This document shows positions 17,169 to 27,066 of a stretch of DNA of 64,000 nt, piece by piece. A program made the translations under genes and the position numbers. The stretch spans positions 84,728 through 148,727 of the forward strand of contig NZ_ATUY01000005.1 of assembly GCF_000420445.1 (NCBI RefSeq). The letters are read 5' to 3'. The stretch is from Actinotignum urinale DSM 15805. GTDB lineage: Bacteria > Actinomycetota > Actinomycetes > Actinomycetales > Actinomycetaceae. Position 1 is the stretch's first letter; each line of letters opens with the position of its first letter. The notes under the pieces are model-generated. The model was not told where the DNA came from. It made no database searches and saw only the letters and a list, made by a program, of their open reading frames with translations.

Positions 17169-18038
17169 TTAGCGACGCCCTCGAATATTTTCTTCAGCAG
17201 CAGCCACCGCGGCAGAAAGCGCAGGAGTCGGAACTCCTAAACGGCACGCTTCTTCCAAGACGGCACTTCCCAATGCGTGAAGCTCTGTTCGATTGCCCTC
17301 ATGAGCATCGCGTGCAAGCGAGGACGTAGAATCCGGTGGTAGCTTCGTCAAGAAGGAATAAATTTCGGCCGGACGTGTGGGAACGTTTTCGAGTGTCGCG
17401 ATATGTGCCAGTTCTTTACACAAGGCTTGCGCGAGTTTCGGGGATTGATCAAGGGCGCGCCCAATAGGACGGCCGGTTGCCGTAGTCAATAATGCCATTG
17501 CACACTGGTTACGCAACTTGCGCCACAACACCTGTTGTTCCGTACCGCGGAAGAACACATCAATTCCGCCATTGAGAAGAACGCGGGAAATGTCCCCATC
17601 CATCGCCATATCTGGGAGTTCCACCTTAAAGAAATTCGAGGTGTGGTGGATAACTCCAGGGCTGACCCGCTCCGAAATCCCGTACGCTGCGCCGGACCAA
17701 GATTCCGCTTCGTTGAGTGAATGAATGTGGCGGGCATGGTCAAAACCATTGAAGAGCGCGCACAGCTCCTTGGGGCGCGCACTGCGAATCGATTTTTCAA
17801 TTGCTGGCAGTGCGTAGGACTTTGTTGTCACGAGAATTTCGGAACCGCGTTGCGGACTTGTAAGAGCTGGCACTTCGACGGTGAACTTGCCAAACTTCTT
17901 AGAATCAATAGTTATACCTTGCTCGTTGATGATTTTTGCTGTTTGATTGGTGGCGACAACAGCGACCTTTTGTCCGTTCTTCGCCAAAACACCAGCAATG
18001 AGGCCACCAATACCTCCAGGGCCATAAATATTGAGCAT
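17169..18038 (-). CDS. panE: 2-dehydropantoate 2-reductase (ketopantoate reductase)
   Basis: This 289-residue enzyme reduces ketopantoate to pantoate in the coenzyme A pathway. The N-terminal loop IYGPGGIGGLIAG is the NADPH-binding GxGxxG motif. A conserved Lys lies in VTTKSYALPAIEKSI, and WRKLRNQCAMALLTTATGRP and the Ser-containing STSSLARDAHEGNRTELHAL are the C-terminal PanE signatures. PanE-like proteins can also act on other 2-oxo acids. It stands in the slot where panC/panD occur in related genomes. Confidence 0.9.
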   Translation of the reverse strand: MLNIYGPGGIGGLIAGVLAKNGQKVAVVATNQTAKIINEQGITIDSKKFGKFTVEVPALTSPQRGSEILVTTKSYALPAIEKSIRSARPKELCALFNGFDHARHIHSLNEAESWSGAAYGISERVSPGVIHHTSNFFKVELPDMAMDGDISRVLLNGGIDVFFRGTEQQVLWRKLRNQCAMALLTTATGRPIGRALDQSPKLAQALCKELAHIATLENVPTRPAEIYSFLTKLPPDSTSSLARDAHEGNRTELHALGSAVLEEACRLGVPTPALSAAVAAAEENIRGRR

Positions 18039-18190
18039 AAGTGTAGCCTAATATGAACATGGCCATCTGTCTCGCAGACGGGACGTGTTTCACGTCATTT
18101 TTCGTTAGTTTTAGCCACTAGCGTGATGGGTTCAAAAAATATTTCAACTCATTTTACAATGCGAGGTGGTGCATTGCAGGGCGCCTGTAG

Positions 18191-18233
18191 CTATACTGTG
18201 GCGAGCTTCCCACTACACTGCCGGGAGCTTCCC
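18191..18233 (-). repeat. 21 bp tandem repeat straddling the DUF3180 stop codon
   Basis: The gene end (minus strand 18233-18213, encoding GKLPAV and TAG) is followed by one base and a second copy at 18211-18191 with four substitutions. The copy would read GKLATV then TAG if it were in frame. The period is 22 bp. Confidence 0.85.
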
Positions 18234-18707
18234 GAAACCGCCGGGTTGGGATGACGTCTTGCCATCCTCGTCGTCCCCATCTATGCGACACCAACGTTCC
18301 GCAAGTAACCCCGCACCCAGTAACGCGATTGAGGACAGACACAACACACCCCAGCTGAGGGTTTCTCCGCGAATAAATGAAGTAGATATTCCGAGAAAAT
18401 ACGATAGCGCGACGACGAAACTCACGCCTGTAATCAACGCGCCAGCACGGGAAGAAGCGACTGCCATAAAGAAAACGCGGGCGGCCGCGAGGCGAGAGAG
18501 GGAGCGGTCCTTCCCTGTTTTCAGGGCACGAACGCGCCATCCCATCCACACAAGTGCAAGTGCAAGGGCAAAAACGGGCAGTCCCGTAAAGACGGGAATA
18601 TGTATGGGGTTGCTGTAGAGAAAACGGCGAAGAAGTTCACCAAGGACAAGACCTGTTGCAAGCCACACGGCGACGGAAGCATATGTTTGTTTCATTGCGT
18701 TATTCAT
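18213..18707 (-). CDS. DUF3180 membrane protein
   Basis: This 164-residue protein has four hydrophobic helices (about 8-26, 37-54, 78-100 and 107-135) and the DUF3180 pattern, including LSRLAAARVFFMAVASSRAGAL, in which conserved Arg, Ala and Ser residues follow helix two. DUF3180 genes sit next to folK throughout actinobacteria, yet the function is unknown. The start ATG at 18705-18707 overlaps the folBK stop as ATGA, so translation is probably coupled. The gene end is tandemly repeated just downstream. Confidence 0.9.
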   Translation of the reverse strand: MNNAMKQTYASVAVWLATGLVLGELLRRFLYSNPIHIPVFTGLPVFALALALVWMGWRVRALKTGKDRSLSRLAAARVFFMAVASSRAGALITGVSFVVALSYFLGISTSFIRGETLSWGVLCLSSIALLGAGLLAERWCRIDGDDEDGKTSSQPGGFGKLPAV

Positions 18708-19822
18708 AGGGTTTCCCCTTTACTACGCAAGTCTTGAATGAGTGCGAGAATCGGGGTTGGGGCAGGATTTTCGCTACCACTACCTATGTTATTGATGTTT
18801 GCACTCGGTTCGGCGCTTGCCTTACTTAACCACGCCCAGGGCTCGATACTTGCCCAGGGTTCAAGAACAAACAGTCGTTCGTGAGCGCGCGGATGCGGAA
18901 GTGTAAGCGCGGGGTGGGAGCTGATTATCTCCCGTAGGTTTTCCCGGAAGGTTGGCGTGCCGGCCGTAGTGCTTGAAAAATTACCGGGCTCATTATTGAC
19001 ACTGTTAGCGCCATTAACGCCGTTAACACCATTGACACTGCTAGCACCTTTAACAGCGTCAGCACCCGGCGCGGTACGCACATAATCGTATGCGCCCACC
19101 ATATCAATATCTAAGGCTCGCGCCCCCCACCGTTCGATACGCACACGCCCATAACGCACTTCAATTCGTTGCAATTCAGCCAATAATTCTAGCGGAGATA
19201 GCGCGCTATCCAGAGCCACAACACTATTAAGATATGGTGGTTGTGGCGCCTGACCCGGAGCTAAAAGTGGCTGTGTGATTACCGGCTGAGCAATACCTGT
19301 TATGTGAACGGGCAAGGCACCTATCGCATCGACGGCATTGCGGAAAGTACCCTCAGCATCTCCAAGATTCGCCCCTATCCCCAGAACATAATGACGTATT
19401 TTTCCGGACTGGGCAATCGGCGCCAAGCGCCTAACCGTCACACTCGCATCTGTAAAATCTGCCTCTACCGGCGCTTCAGGCTTATGAACGGTTACACTCA
19501 CCGCCAAAGCGCCACGCTTTATAGCGCGCGCAGCAATATCCCCCGCAAGTGTTTCCAGAAGATTCACGGCGTTCCCGCCGATAACCTCGGTTGCATCGTC
19601 GGCAAGATCCGCGTAGGACATTGTGGAGGAAACATCGTCCGCTTCCCTTGCGCGCGCGGTATCAACTACTACTTCGGTATCGACAATAAAAGGCTTGCGT
19701 TCTTCACGTTCAAAATCAAAAACACCATGATTCGCAACAACCTTCACGCCCGTAATCCGCACGGAATCGCACTGTATCCCTAAGGTATGGCAGGCATCTA
19801 CGAAGGTCGAAGGCAACAACAT
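18704..19822 (-). CDS. folBK: Fused dihydroneopterin aldolase and HPPK (FolB-FolK)
   Basis: Two folate enzymes are fused in 372 residues. Residues 10-125 are dihydroneopterin aldolase (VRITGVKVVANHGVFDFERE, then the SYADLA helix and VTVHKPEAPV). From about 140 it is 6-hydroxymethyl-dihydropterin pyrophosphokinase (YVLGIGANLGD, then RWGARALDIDMV and HPRAHERLFVLEPW). The HPPK part has a low-complexity Asn-Gly-Val insert of about 35 residues after the catalytic ALDIDMV, coded by 9-base repeats (about 18996-19040). The start ATG 19820-19822 overlaps the folP stop by one base. It continues directly from FolP chemistry, FolB feeding FolK. Confidence 0.94.
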   Translation of the reverse strand: MLLPSTFVDACHTLGIQCDSVRITGVKVVANHGVFDFEREERKPFIVDTEVVVDTARAREADDVSSTMSYADLADDATEVIGGNAVNLLETLAGDIAARAIKRGALAVSVTVHKPEAPVEADFTDASVTVRRLAPIAQSGKIRHYVLGIGANLGDAEGTFRNAVDAIGALPVHITGIAQPVITQPLLAPGQAPQPPYLNSVVALDSALSPLELLAELQRIEVRYGRVRIERWGARALDIDMVGAYDYVRTAPGADAVKGASSVNGVNGVNGANSVNNEPGNFSSTTAGTPTFRENLREIISSHPALTLPHPRAHERLFVLEPWASIEPWAWLSKASAEPSANINNIGSGSENPAPTPILALIQDLRSKGETL

Positions 19823-20871
19823 TAGTGGCCCCCACAACCGCATGAACCACCGCATCCGCCTAAGGCGCCCCCGCTTCGAGAAACAGAAACGCCATGCGAA
19901 CCGGTTCCACCGCAACAACCCGAAACCTCATAGGAATCCGTGTGCGAAACCGAACCACTACAGCACCCGCCTTCGTGCCGAATCGCGCCGGGGCGAATGC
20001 CGTTGAGCATCTGCCAGTGAAGCATCAGTTGTTCTTCAACGTCCACAGCCACGCGAGATGCAGCCACTTCATGAACGCGAACCGCCCACACGCCCATGCG
20101 AGCAAAATGCGAGGTGAAGGCAGCTGTTGCGTCGTCGCGATCTAACGGCGTTAATCCGCACTCCCCACCCTTCAAGGTGCCCACACGTTCCAGGAAACGT
20201 TTGCGCGAAACCCCCACAAGTACGGGTAAACCTATCCCCATCACGGCATCCATATTGACCGCGAGATTCCAATCATCTTCACCCATTTTTGCGAAACCGA
20301 AACCGGGGTCGATAATAATTTGATCCTCGCGCATTCCGGCGTCGAAGGCTTTCCTTAAACTTGCGCGTAATTCGGAGGCGACCTCGTCCCCAACGTTGGT
20401 GTAGTTCGCCAAGCTGTTCATGGACTGCGCGTTTCCGCGCCCGTGCTGAAGAATATAGTTCGTTTGGGTGCTGACAATGGCGTCAAACATTTTCGGGTCG
20501 CCTTGCCCGCCGGTCACGTCGTTAATAATGAAGGCACCTGCTTCCACGGCGCGTATCGCGGTTTTCGCGTGGTACGTGTCCACGGACACCGGGTAGGATG
20601 CGGAAAGTTCCGCGACGACGGTTTCAATCCGCGCCCATTCTTCATCCGCGGTAAGAATTTGCGCGCCGGGCCTGGTGGATTCTCCCCCAATATCGAGGAT
20701 GTCCGCGCCCTGCGCCATGAGTTCATGGCCACGTTTAATGGCGGCGTCAGCACTTGCCCATTTCCCGCCGTCGGAGAAAGAATCGGGGGTGACGTTAACA
20801 ATGCCCATAACCCGTGTGCGAGCAAACGGTGAGGTGTTCAGTTCGAATTGTGTTGGTGATTCCTTTTTCAT
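19822..20871 (-). CDS. folP: Dihydropteroate synthase with a Cys-rich C-terminal tail
   Basis: FolP condenses p-aminobenzoate with dihydropterin diphosphate, the target of sulfonamides. Visible signatures are [17 protein letters not shown], then [11 protein letters not shown] and [10 protein letters not shown], and the late RVHEV region. The core ends near residue 290. A tail of about 55 residues follows, made mostly of Gly, Ser, His and seven Cys, including two CC pairs and a terminal [13 protein letters not shown] start at ATG 20869-20871, which overlaps the folE stop as ATGA and has AAGGA 8 bases upstream. Tails of this kind often bind metal; nothing proves that here. Confidence 0.94.
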   Translation of the reverse strand: MKKESPTQFELNTSPFARTRVMGIVNVTPDSFSDGGKWASADAAIKRGHELMAQGADILDIGGESTRPGAQILTADEEWARIETVVAELSASYPVSVDTYHAKTAIRAVEAGAFIINDVTGGQGDPKMFDAIVSTQTNYILQHGRGNAQSMNSLANYTNVGDEVASELRASLRKAFDAGMREDQIIIDPGFGFAKMGEDDWNLAVNMDAVMGIGLPVLVGVSRKRFLERVGTLKGGECGLTPLDRDDATAAFTSHFARMGVWAVRVHEVAASRVAVDVEEQLMLHWQMLNGIRPGAIRHEGGCCSGSVSHTDSYEVSGCCGGTGSHGVSVSRSGGALGGCGGSCGCGGH

Positions 20872-21464
20872 GAACGACATCCTTGTATAAGGCTCATTGC
20901 TTCCGCGCGAGTTGTTGCGTTGCGCAGGGCTCCGCGTACCGCAGAGGTAACGGTGTAGGAACCGGGTTTGCGCACCCCGCGCATATTCATACACATATGT
21001 TCTGCTTCTATGACGACGAGGGCACCGGATGCTTCCAAGGCGCCAATGAGAGCTTCAGCTATTTGGGTTGTTAACCGTTCTTGGATTTGGGGACGACGAG
21101 AGTAGCCTTCCACGAGGCGGGCGAGCTTCGAAAGCCCCGTAACTTTCCCATCTTTTCCGGGAATGTAGGCAACGTGGGCGTGCCCCCAGAAGGGTAATAG
21201 GTGGTGTTCGCACATGGAGGTGAAGGGAATATCGCGCACAATAATCATTTCGTGGAAATTCTCTGCGAAGGTTGTGGAGAGAACCTCGCTCGGATCGGTG
21301 CCTAATCCACTAAAAATCTCCTGATAGGATCGGGCAATGCGCGCGGGTGTTTCTTGTAGGCCTTCACGGTCGGGATTTTCGCCAATTCCGATGAGGAGTT
21401 CGCGGATTGCGTTACGCACGCGTTCTTCATCAAATTGTGGTTGTTCTACGAAAGAAGTCGACAT
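20868..21464 (-). CDS. folE: GTP cyclohydrolase I
   Basis: FolE opens GTP to dihydroneopterin triphosphate, the first step of folate synthesis. The 198-residue protein has the zinc ligands in [12 protein letters not shown] and in the late [12 protein letters not shown], plus [23 protein letters not shown], which lines the active site. It begins directly after the ftsH stop (stop at 21465-21467, ATG at 21464), so ftsH, folE, folP, folBK and the DUF3180 gene form one tightly packed operon. Confidence 0.97.
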   Translation of the reverse strand: MSTSFVEQPQFDEERVRNAIRELLIGIGENPDREGLQETPARIARSYQEIFSGLGTDPSEVLSTTFAENFHEMIIVRDIPFTSMCEHHLLPFWGHAHVAYIPGKDGKVTGLSKLARLVEGYSRRPQIQERLTTQIAEALIGALEASGALVVIEAEHMCMNMRGVRKPGSYTVTSAVRGALRNATTRAEAMSLIQGCRS

Positions 21465-23948
21465 TTATTCTCCCGTTTCTGTGCGTGTTACGCCGGTGTT
21501 TCGTTCTGTTCCCGTACCCGAGTTCCGTTCTGCCTGCGCCCTCCCACTGCCGTTTGGATCCGTGCCCTCGTTTCCTTCTGCATCCATCAGGGGAATCGGG
21601 GGGCGCGAAGAAATCGGGCGGTTGGGCGCAGAAAGCCACAGTTCGCGTTGTGGTGTTTTCACAACATCAGCGAAAATTTCTGCGATTTCGTCCTCCAACA
21701 CCGTTTCTTTTTCGAGCAAACGTTGTGCGAGGCGGTCAAGAACGTCGCGGTTATTCGTAATAATCCACCAGGCTTCCGTTAATGCGTCGTCGAGCAGTTT
21801 GCGTACGTTCTCGTCCACGGTTGCCGTCAGGGAATCCGAGTGTTGGGATCCGCCCATCATGTGTTCTTTTCCTTCGTCGGCAACGAGGCGAACGGCTCCC
21901 ACATGTTCGGACATTCCGTATTCGGTGACCATTTTCCGTGCTGTCGCGGTGGCTTTTTGAATATCGTTGGACGCTCCTGTTGAGGGGTCTCCAAAAACAA
22001 TTTCTTCCGCGGCGCGCCCGCCCAAAGCATAGGTGAGCTGGTCGAGAAGCTGGTTGCGGGTAACGGAGTAGCGATCTTCTGTTGGCATCACCATGGTGTA
22101 GCCGAGCGCGCGCCCGCGAGGAAGAATCGTTACTTTCGTGACCGGATCAGAGTGGTGAAGAGCCGCGGCAGCCAACGCATGTCCGCCTTCATGGTATGCC
22201 GTCATTCGTCGATCTTCGGGGCTCATAACACGCGATTTGCGTTGGGGGCCTGCCATCACACGATCAGACGCCTCATCCAGATCGTCGTTGCTAATCACGC
22301 TGTTTCCGTGGCGCGCCGCAAGCAAAGCAGCCTCGTTCAAAATATTCGCCAAATCGGCGCCCGTGAAGCCGGGGGTACGCTTGGCAACGCCCGCCAAATC
22401 AACATCCGGGCCGAGTGGCTTGCCTTCGGCGTGAACTCGCAAAATCGCTTCGCGTCCCTTAATATCGGGGGCATCTACGCTCACCTGGCGGTCAAAACGC
22501 CCCGGGCGCAGTAGCGCATCGTCCAACACATCCGGTCTGTTCGTTGCCGCCATTAAAACAACGGCTTCATCGGTTTCAAAACCATCCATTTCAACGAGAA
22601 GCTGGTTGAGTGTTTGGTCGCGTTCGTCGTTTCCATACGGGCCTTGTGAACGGCCACGCCCGATAGCATCAATTTCGTCGATAAAAATAATTGCTGGCGC
22701 TTTTTTCTTTGCCTGCTTGAACAAATCGCGCACGCGAGAGGCACCCACACCCACGAACATTTCAATGAATTCGGAGGCAGAAATGGAGAAGAAGGGGACG
22801 TCGGCTTCGCCCGCAACGGCTTTTGCCAACAGAGTTTTACCCGTTCCTGGCGGACCGTACAGCAAAACGCCACGAGGAATACGTGCGCCCAGTGCGGCGT
22901 AGCGATCCGGGTTTTTCAGGAAGTCAACGATTTCGCGCACTTCTTCAACGGCTTCATCTTCACCGGCAACATCAGCGAAGGTAACATTCGGTTTTTCTTC
23001 CTGGGCACTTTGATCTTTCGCGCCGAAACGGTTACCCATTTGCATGCGCATTGCCCAATAGAAGAACCCTAAAATAATGAGGATGGGGAGCATGCTCGTC
23101 ACGAGAGACATGAGCAGGCTTTGCGTGGGAACAACCGAGTTGTAGCCCTTCTTGATGTCGGCATTTTGGACGCGCGTCATCACGTCTTTACCTTGTGCGT
23201 CCACAAACTGGAATTCCACCTGTTTTCCGGTGTCTTTCTTTGTGCCGTTGTCCAGAGTGGTTGTTGTCGGTTTTGTGAGCCAGAGTTGAACGCGGTTAAT
23301 TCCGTTCGTTACCTCAACACGCTCAATACTGCTCCCTCGAAGGAGATCCATCCCCTCGGAGGTACGAATCTGTGTCCACTGCATAGAGGACACAAAATTC
23401 CACGTTATTAACCCGATGACGAAAGCGGTAAGAATTCCCGCAAGTCCCCATTTTTTCTTGCGAGTTTTGGTTTCTTCCCCGTTCTTCTTGTCGTCTTTTT
23501 TCTTATCTTTATCGTTTTTCGACGACGATTCCACGACTTCACGTGGCGGGCGTGCTCGGCGGGCTTTGCGGGCGCGATCGTAATCGCTGTCCTTCTTGCT
23601 GGGGTTTGTGGAATCTTGCACGGGTTGAGGCTGGGGTTGCGCTTGCGGTTGAGGTTGCTCTTGCGGTTGAGGTTGCGACGGCTCTGTTTCTTGCGCCACG
23701 TTCGTCAAACCTTTGTATACCTGCGTTTCTTGCGCCGCGTTCGTCGAACCTTCAAGCTGTGTTTCTTGCGGGGCACTCATAGAATCGATATGACCTTGTG
23801 CCACATGCGCTACAGCTTCGCGATTGTGAGTTTCCTGAGGTTCTCCGGCGCTATGAGTCGCATTCGCGTTAGTGGGCTGGTTCTCCGCCTCGCTAGGTTG
23901 AGCCCTGCGCCCGCTATGTGTATGCGCGCTTTCCGTGCGTTCTTCCAC
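21465..23948 (-). CDS. ftsH: ATP-dependent zinc metalloprotease FtsH with a long N-terminal extension
   Basis: FtsH is a membrane-anchored AAA+ protease that degrades unassembled membrane proteins. In the 827 residues, two transmembrane helices (about 165-185 and 280-300) flank the extracytoplasmic domain. Walker A GPPGTGKT is at about 364, and [14 protein letters not shown] and the zinc site HEGGH at about 585 follow. The first 160 residues are unusual: a polar stretch with three Ala-Gln-Glu-Thr repeats, then a Pro/Gln run and a Lys-rich segment, with no counterpart in ordinary FtsH (about 610-670 residues). The start is GTG 23946-23948, abutting the hpt stop. A C-terminal Pro/Gly/Thr-rich tail is also present. 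Confidence 0.96.
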   Translation of the reverse strand: MEERTESAHTHSGRRAQPSEAENQPTNANATHSAGEPQETHNREAVAHVAQGHIDSMSAPQETQLEGSTNAAQETQVYKGLTNVAQETEPSQPQPQEQPQPQAQPQPQPVQDSTNPSKKDSDYDRARKARRARPPREVVESSSKNDKDKKKDDKKNGEETKTRKKKWGLAGILTAFVIGLITWNFVSSMQWTQIRTSEGMDLLRGSSIERVEVTNGINRVQLWLTKPTTTTLDNGTKKDTGKQVEFQFVDAQGKDVMTRVQNADIKKGYNSVVPTQSLLMSLVTSMLPILIILGFFYWAMRMQMGNRFGAKDQSAQEEKPNVTFADVAGEDEAVEEVREIVDFLKNPDRYAALGARIPRGVLLYGPPGTGKTLLAKAVAGEADVPFFSISASEFIEMFVGVGASRVRDLFKQAKKKAPAIIFIDEIDAIGRGRSQGPYGNDERDQTLNQLLVEMDGFETDEAVVLMAATNRPDVLDDALLRPGRFDRQVSVDAPDIKGREAILRVHAEGKPLGPDVDLAGVAKRTPGFTGADLANILNEAALLAARHGNSVISNDDLDEASDRVMAGPQRKSRVMSPEDRRMTAYHEGGHALAAAALHHSDPVTKVTILPRGRALGYTMVMPTEDRYSVTRNQLLDQLTYALGGRAAEEIVFGDPSTGASNDIQKATATARKMVTEYGMSEHVGAVRLVADEGKEHMMGGSQHSDSLTATVDENVRKLLDDALTEAWWIITNNRDVLDRLAQRLLEKETVLEDEIAEIFADVVKTPQRELWLSAPNRPISSRPPIPLMDAEGNEGTDPNGSGRAQAERNSGTGTERNTGVTRTETGE

Positions 23949-24509
23949 TTATCCTCCGTACACGTGGGGTGCCAAAATACCCACGAAGGGCAGATGGCGA
24001 TACTTCTCTGCGTAGTCTAGTCCATAGCCAACAACAAATTCATTGGGAATGTCAAAGCCAAGGAAGTCAACTTCAATATCTACCTTAAGTGCCTCCGGTT
24101 TGCGAAGAATTGTGGCAATCTTTACGCTTTTAGCCCCGCGAGTTATCAGGTTTTCTTTCAACCATTTCAAGGTAAGCCCGGAATCGATAATATCCTCCAC
24201 AATGAGAATATTGCGTCCGGTAACGTCCGTATCCAAATCTTTAAGAATACGCACCACGCCGGAGGACTTTGTTCCCGCCCCGTAGGAGGATACCGCCATC
24301 CAATCCATATCGATAGAGGTATGGAGTTTGCGCACAAGATCCGCAACCACCATAACGGCTCCTTTGAGCACGCCCACAACCAGCAGGCTGTCCTCACATT
24401 CTTTGTATTCTTTGTCGATCTGTTGTGCCATTTCCTCTAGTTTTGCGTCAATCTCATCTCCGGTAACCAAAACTTGAGAAATCTTATCGCCCATATCTTG
24501 CAAATCCAT
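23949..24509 (-). CDS. hpt: Hypoxanthine phosphoribosyltransferase
   Basis: This purine salvage enzyme joins hypoxanthine or guanine to PRPP. The 186-residue protein shows VVGVLKGAVMVVADLVRKL, the PRPP-binding ILIVEDIIDSGLTLKWL and the base-contacting FLGFDIPNEFVVGYGLDYAEKYRHLPFVG. I start at ATG 24507-24509, with GGGGGGA four bases upstream, rather than a TTG four codons earlier. The tilS-hpt-ftsH order is conserved widely in Gram-positive bacteria. Confidence 0.96.
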   Translation of the reverse strand: MDLQDMGDKISQVLVTGDEIDAKLEEMAQQIDKEYKECEDSLLVVGVLKGAVMVVADLVRKLHTSIDMDWMAVSSYGAGTKSSGVVRILKDLDTDVTGRNILIVEDIIDSGLTLKWLKENLITRGAKSVKIATILRKPEALKVDIEVDFLGFDIPNEFVVGYGLDYAEKYRHLPFVGILAPHVYGG

Positions 24510-24524
24510 GAATCCCCCCAAGGT

Positions 24525-25628
24525 TCAATGTGTGGCGTTCTCAGGGGATTTTTTTACCCCGCTGAGAACAATCAGTTTACCCCGCCTCTCGCATTGAGCG
24601 CCGGGAATATCCGCATAGCGATGCCCATGCTGACCTCGTGTAATTTTTTCCATGCTGTCGATATGTGTTCTGCTCAACTCGCCGGCACGCGCCCCACACT
24701 TTAACGCACATAACCGCAAAATTCGCGTGCTGAGCGCAGGATGCAAACGCAGCAACGATTCTCTTTGCACGACGATAACCGTTTCGCCCACGCGGGCTAC
24801 TTTTTCCGTATCGGTTGTTTCGACGTAACTTCCCTCATTTTTCATTCGCTCTAATTCTTGACCCGCTATCATGTCAAGCGCATCATTATCGCGACGGAGA
24901 AGATCAGCGGTGTCCGCGAGCGCGCGCGTCACGCCATCCCCCACAGCTTCTCGCAGAGCCGGCAACGCCGTATGGCGTATCGCGTTACGTGTAAGAGGTT
25001 TTCCGTCCTTAGCGCGCCATTCGCCGTCCGGCTCATTCGTCGGGTCATCGACCCACGCTACGTTCTCGCTACGTAAGGCGGCGCGCAAATCTCGTCGTCG
25101 TATATGAAGAAGGGGGCGTAATGCTAAGGTGCCTCGTGTGGACGTCGGCAACTGCGCAAGCGGAGCCATACCGGCAAGGGAACGTGGCCCACTCCCGCGC
25201 GACAATCCCAAGAGAAGCGTCTCGGCTTGATCGTCTTGAGTGTGCCCCAAGAGCACAACGCCACCCGTTTCTATCGCGACACTTTCCAGTGTGCTGTAAC
25301 GTGCGTTGCGTGCTCCAGCTTCCGGCCCGCCGTCCTTATCAATTTGGACGCGAATAGTGCGAACATCCTCTATGCCCTCGTCGCGAAGCCATCGCGCAAC
25401 AAGGGCCGCCTCGTTTGCAGAACCTTCTCGCACCCCGTGATCGACCGTCACGCACACTATACGATACCCGTCTTTGTTCGCAACAAAACGGGCAATATGT
25501 GCTAACGCCATAGAATCGGAACCGCCAGAAACCGCAACGATAAGCGGGGTTCCGGGGGGAAGTTTGGCGCGTGCAATCAGGGCGCGCAAGGCAGAGCGCC
25601 CCTGGGCAAGAGCGGGGTGAAGATACAT
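24525..25628 (-). CDS. tilS: tRNA(Ile)-lysidine synthetase
   Basis: TilS converts the wobble cytidine of the CAU isoleucine tRNA to lysidine. The N-type ATP pyrophosphatase loop VAVSGGSDSMAL is at about residue 32, followed by VTVDHGVREGSANEA and GHTQDDQAETLLLGLSRGSG. The C-terminal domain is short, as in other actinobacteria. The start ATG 25626-25628 overlaps the dacB stop (TAATG), indicating coupling. Confidence 0.94.
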   Translation of the reverse strand: MYLHPALAQGRSALRALIARAKLPPGTPLIVAVSGGSDSMALAHIARFVANKDGYRIVCVTVDHGVREGSANEAALVARWLRDEGIEDVRTIRVQIDKDGGPEAGARNARYSTLESVAIETGGVVLLGHTQDDQAETLLLGLSRGSGPRSLAGMAPLAQLPTSTRGTLALRPLLHIRRRDLRAALRSENVAWVDDPTNEPDGEWRAKDGKPLTRNAIRHTALPALREAVGDGVTRALADTADLLRRDNDALDMIAGQELERMKNEGSYVETTDTEKVARVGETVIVVQRESLLRLHPALSTRILRLCALKCGARAGELSRTHIDSMEKITRGQHGHRYADIPGAQCERRGKLIVLSGVKKSPENATH

Positions 25629-26983
25629 TACAGTGTGGCGAGTTTCTTTAAGAAGTCATCTTCGGCGTTGCGGGCAAGTTTTTGGGCGTCATCGGCTTTG
25701 AGTTCATCAAGGATAATGGCGAATTCGATGAGGTGCCCAGATTTGGTGTTCACCACCCCGGATAAAGACACGGCCTCGTCCAAGGTCCCGGTTTTTCCGC
25801 GAACCCTTCCACCCGCCTCCGGGCCAGCGATGCGCAAATCGAGTGTGCCGTTTACGCCGGAAACGGCGTACCCCGCACCGATGGACTCAAGTTCTGGGTG
25901 TTTGTGGGTGACGACGTCGCTGGTGATGGCAAGAAGGAGGTTGGGTGTGATGCGGTTGTGTTCGCTCAGGCCCGAATTGTCGAAGAGCTTAACGCCAACC
26001 ATCGGATAGCCGAGTTTAGTGAGTACCTGTAACGTGGCTTTCGCCCCTCCATCAAAGTTCGGGGGGTTTCCTGTTTTCACGGCAATAAGATGCCCGAGGG
26101 TTTCTGCCCCGGAGTTATCTGATTCGGTGAGCACGAGGTCAACAATTTCTTGAATGGGTGCGGATTCGACACGGCCGATTTCTTTGGCATTTGCCGGAGT
26201 TTTTTCACCCGGTGCGGGGTTCACGGTGATGCCTTCGTTGCGCAGTGCGGTGATGAAAATATTTGTGGCTACGCCCGCAGGGTCTTTTTCGTAGCCCCAA
26301 TGTTCCGCTTTTCCGCCACGATATGCGATTGCTGATATTGGCGCCATATAGTTGCGGTTTTTGGTGGCTACGTTCGGGTTAAGTGGTGTCCCTTCGAAAA
26401 GGGTGTTGTCGAGTTTTAACGTAATTGTTGTGGTGCCGTTTTCCTTGAGGGACTTGGCGGTTTGGCGCGCTAAATCGTTGATATTGGCGCGTTCGCGTAC
26501 GGGGCGCACGGCCTCTTTGGAATCCACCCCGAGGAAAATATCGCCGCCTCCCACGAGGTAGAGGGCGGAGCCACTGAGCATAGTACGTGTAGGAAGTGTT
26601 GTGTGGGGGCCGAGTGTGTGAAGCGCAGCTACCGCCGTGAGGACTTTAGTGTTCGATGCAGGGGTGAGCGGTGTAGCTCCGTCTTTGTCGTAGAGGATTT
26701 TATTGGTAGTAGCATCTCGGACGACGAACGCTAGTTTTCCTTTTACCCGCTGATCGCTCGCGAACTGCGTGGCAAGTTCTTTGACTTTTTCTTCGGGTGC
26801 CGGGGTGTGTTTTGTGCTAATTTCTTTCGCCGGAACGGGTTTTTCTACTTTTGGATAGGGCGCAATACGCACGGAAGTCGAAAAAGTAAGAGGTCCCGGG
26901 GTAAGATTTAAAGCGTCAGCAAATACATAGCCACTTCCGAGGGTAAGAAGAATGGATAATCCTACGCGTATTTTTCCTTTCAC
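25628..26983 (-). CDS. dacB: D-alanyl-D-alanine carboxypeptidase/endopeptidase, PBP4 type (S13)
   Basis: This low-molecular-mass penicillin-binding protein trims or cleaves peptidoglycan cross-links. The three active-site motifs are SNTK (in TPASNTKVLTAVAAL), SDN (in LTESDNSGAETLGHL) and KTG (in RGKTGTLDEAVSLSG). A signal peptide covers the first 25 or so residues (KIRVGLSILLTLGSGYVFADA). I start at GTG 26981-26983; an ATG at 27025 would add 14 residues ahead of the signal. The gene is divergent from ppa, the same arrangement as Rv3627c/Rv3628 in M. tuberculosis. Confidence 0.92.
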   Translation of the reverse strand: MKGKIRVGLSILLTLGSGYVFADALNLTPGPLTFSTSVRIAPYPKVEKPVPAKEISTKHTPAPEEKVKELATQFASDQRVKGKLAFVVRDATTNKILYDKDGATPLTPASNTKVLTAVAALHTLGPHTTLPTRTMLSGSALYLVGGGDIFLGVDSKEAVRPVRERANINDLARQTAKSLKENGTTTITLKLDNTLFEGTPLNPNVATKNRNYMAPISAIAYRGGKAEHWGYEKDPAGVATNIFITALRNEGITVNPAPGEKTPANAKEIGRVESAPIQEIVDLVLTESDNSGAETLGHLIAVKTGNPPNFDGGAKATLQVLTKLGYPMVGVKLFDNSGLSEHNRITPNLLLAITSDVVTHKHPELESIGAGYAVSGVNGTLDLRIAGPEAGGRVRGKTGTLDEAVSLSGVVNTKSGHLIEFAIILDELKADDAQKLARNAEDDFLKKLATL

Positions 26984-27066
26984 GCCCCAATTATCGCACG
27001 GAAGGCAGTGGCTGTGTGTGAGCATATCGAAACGTCACAAGCGCGCAAATAAGGAGCACACTTCTC

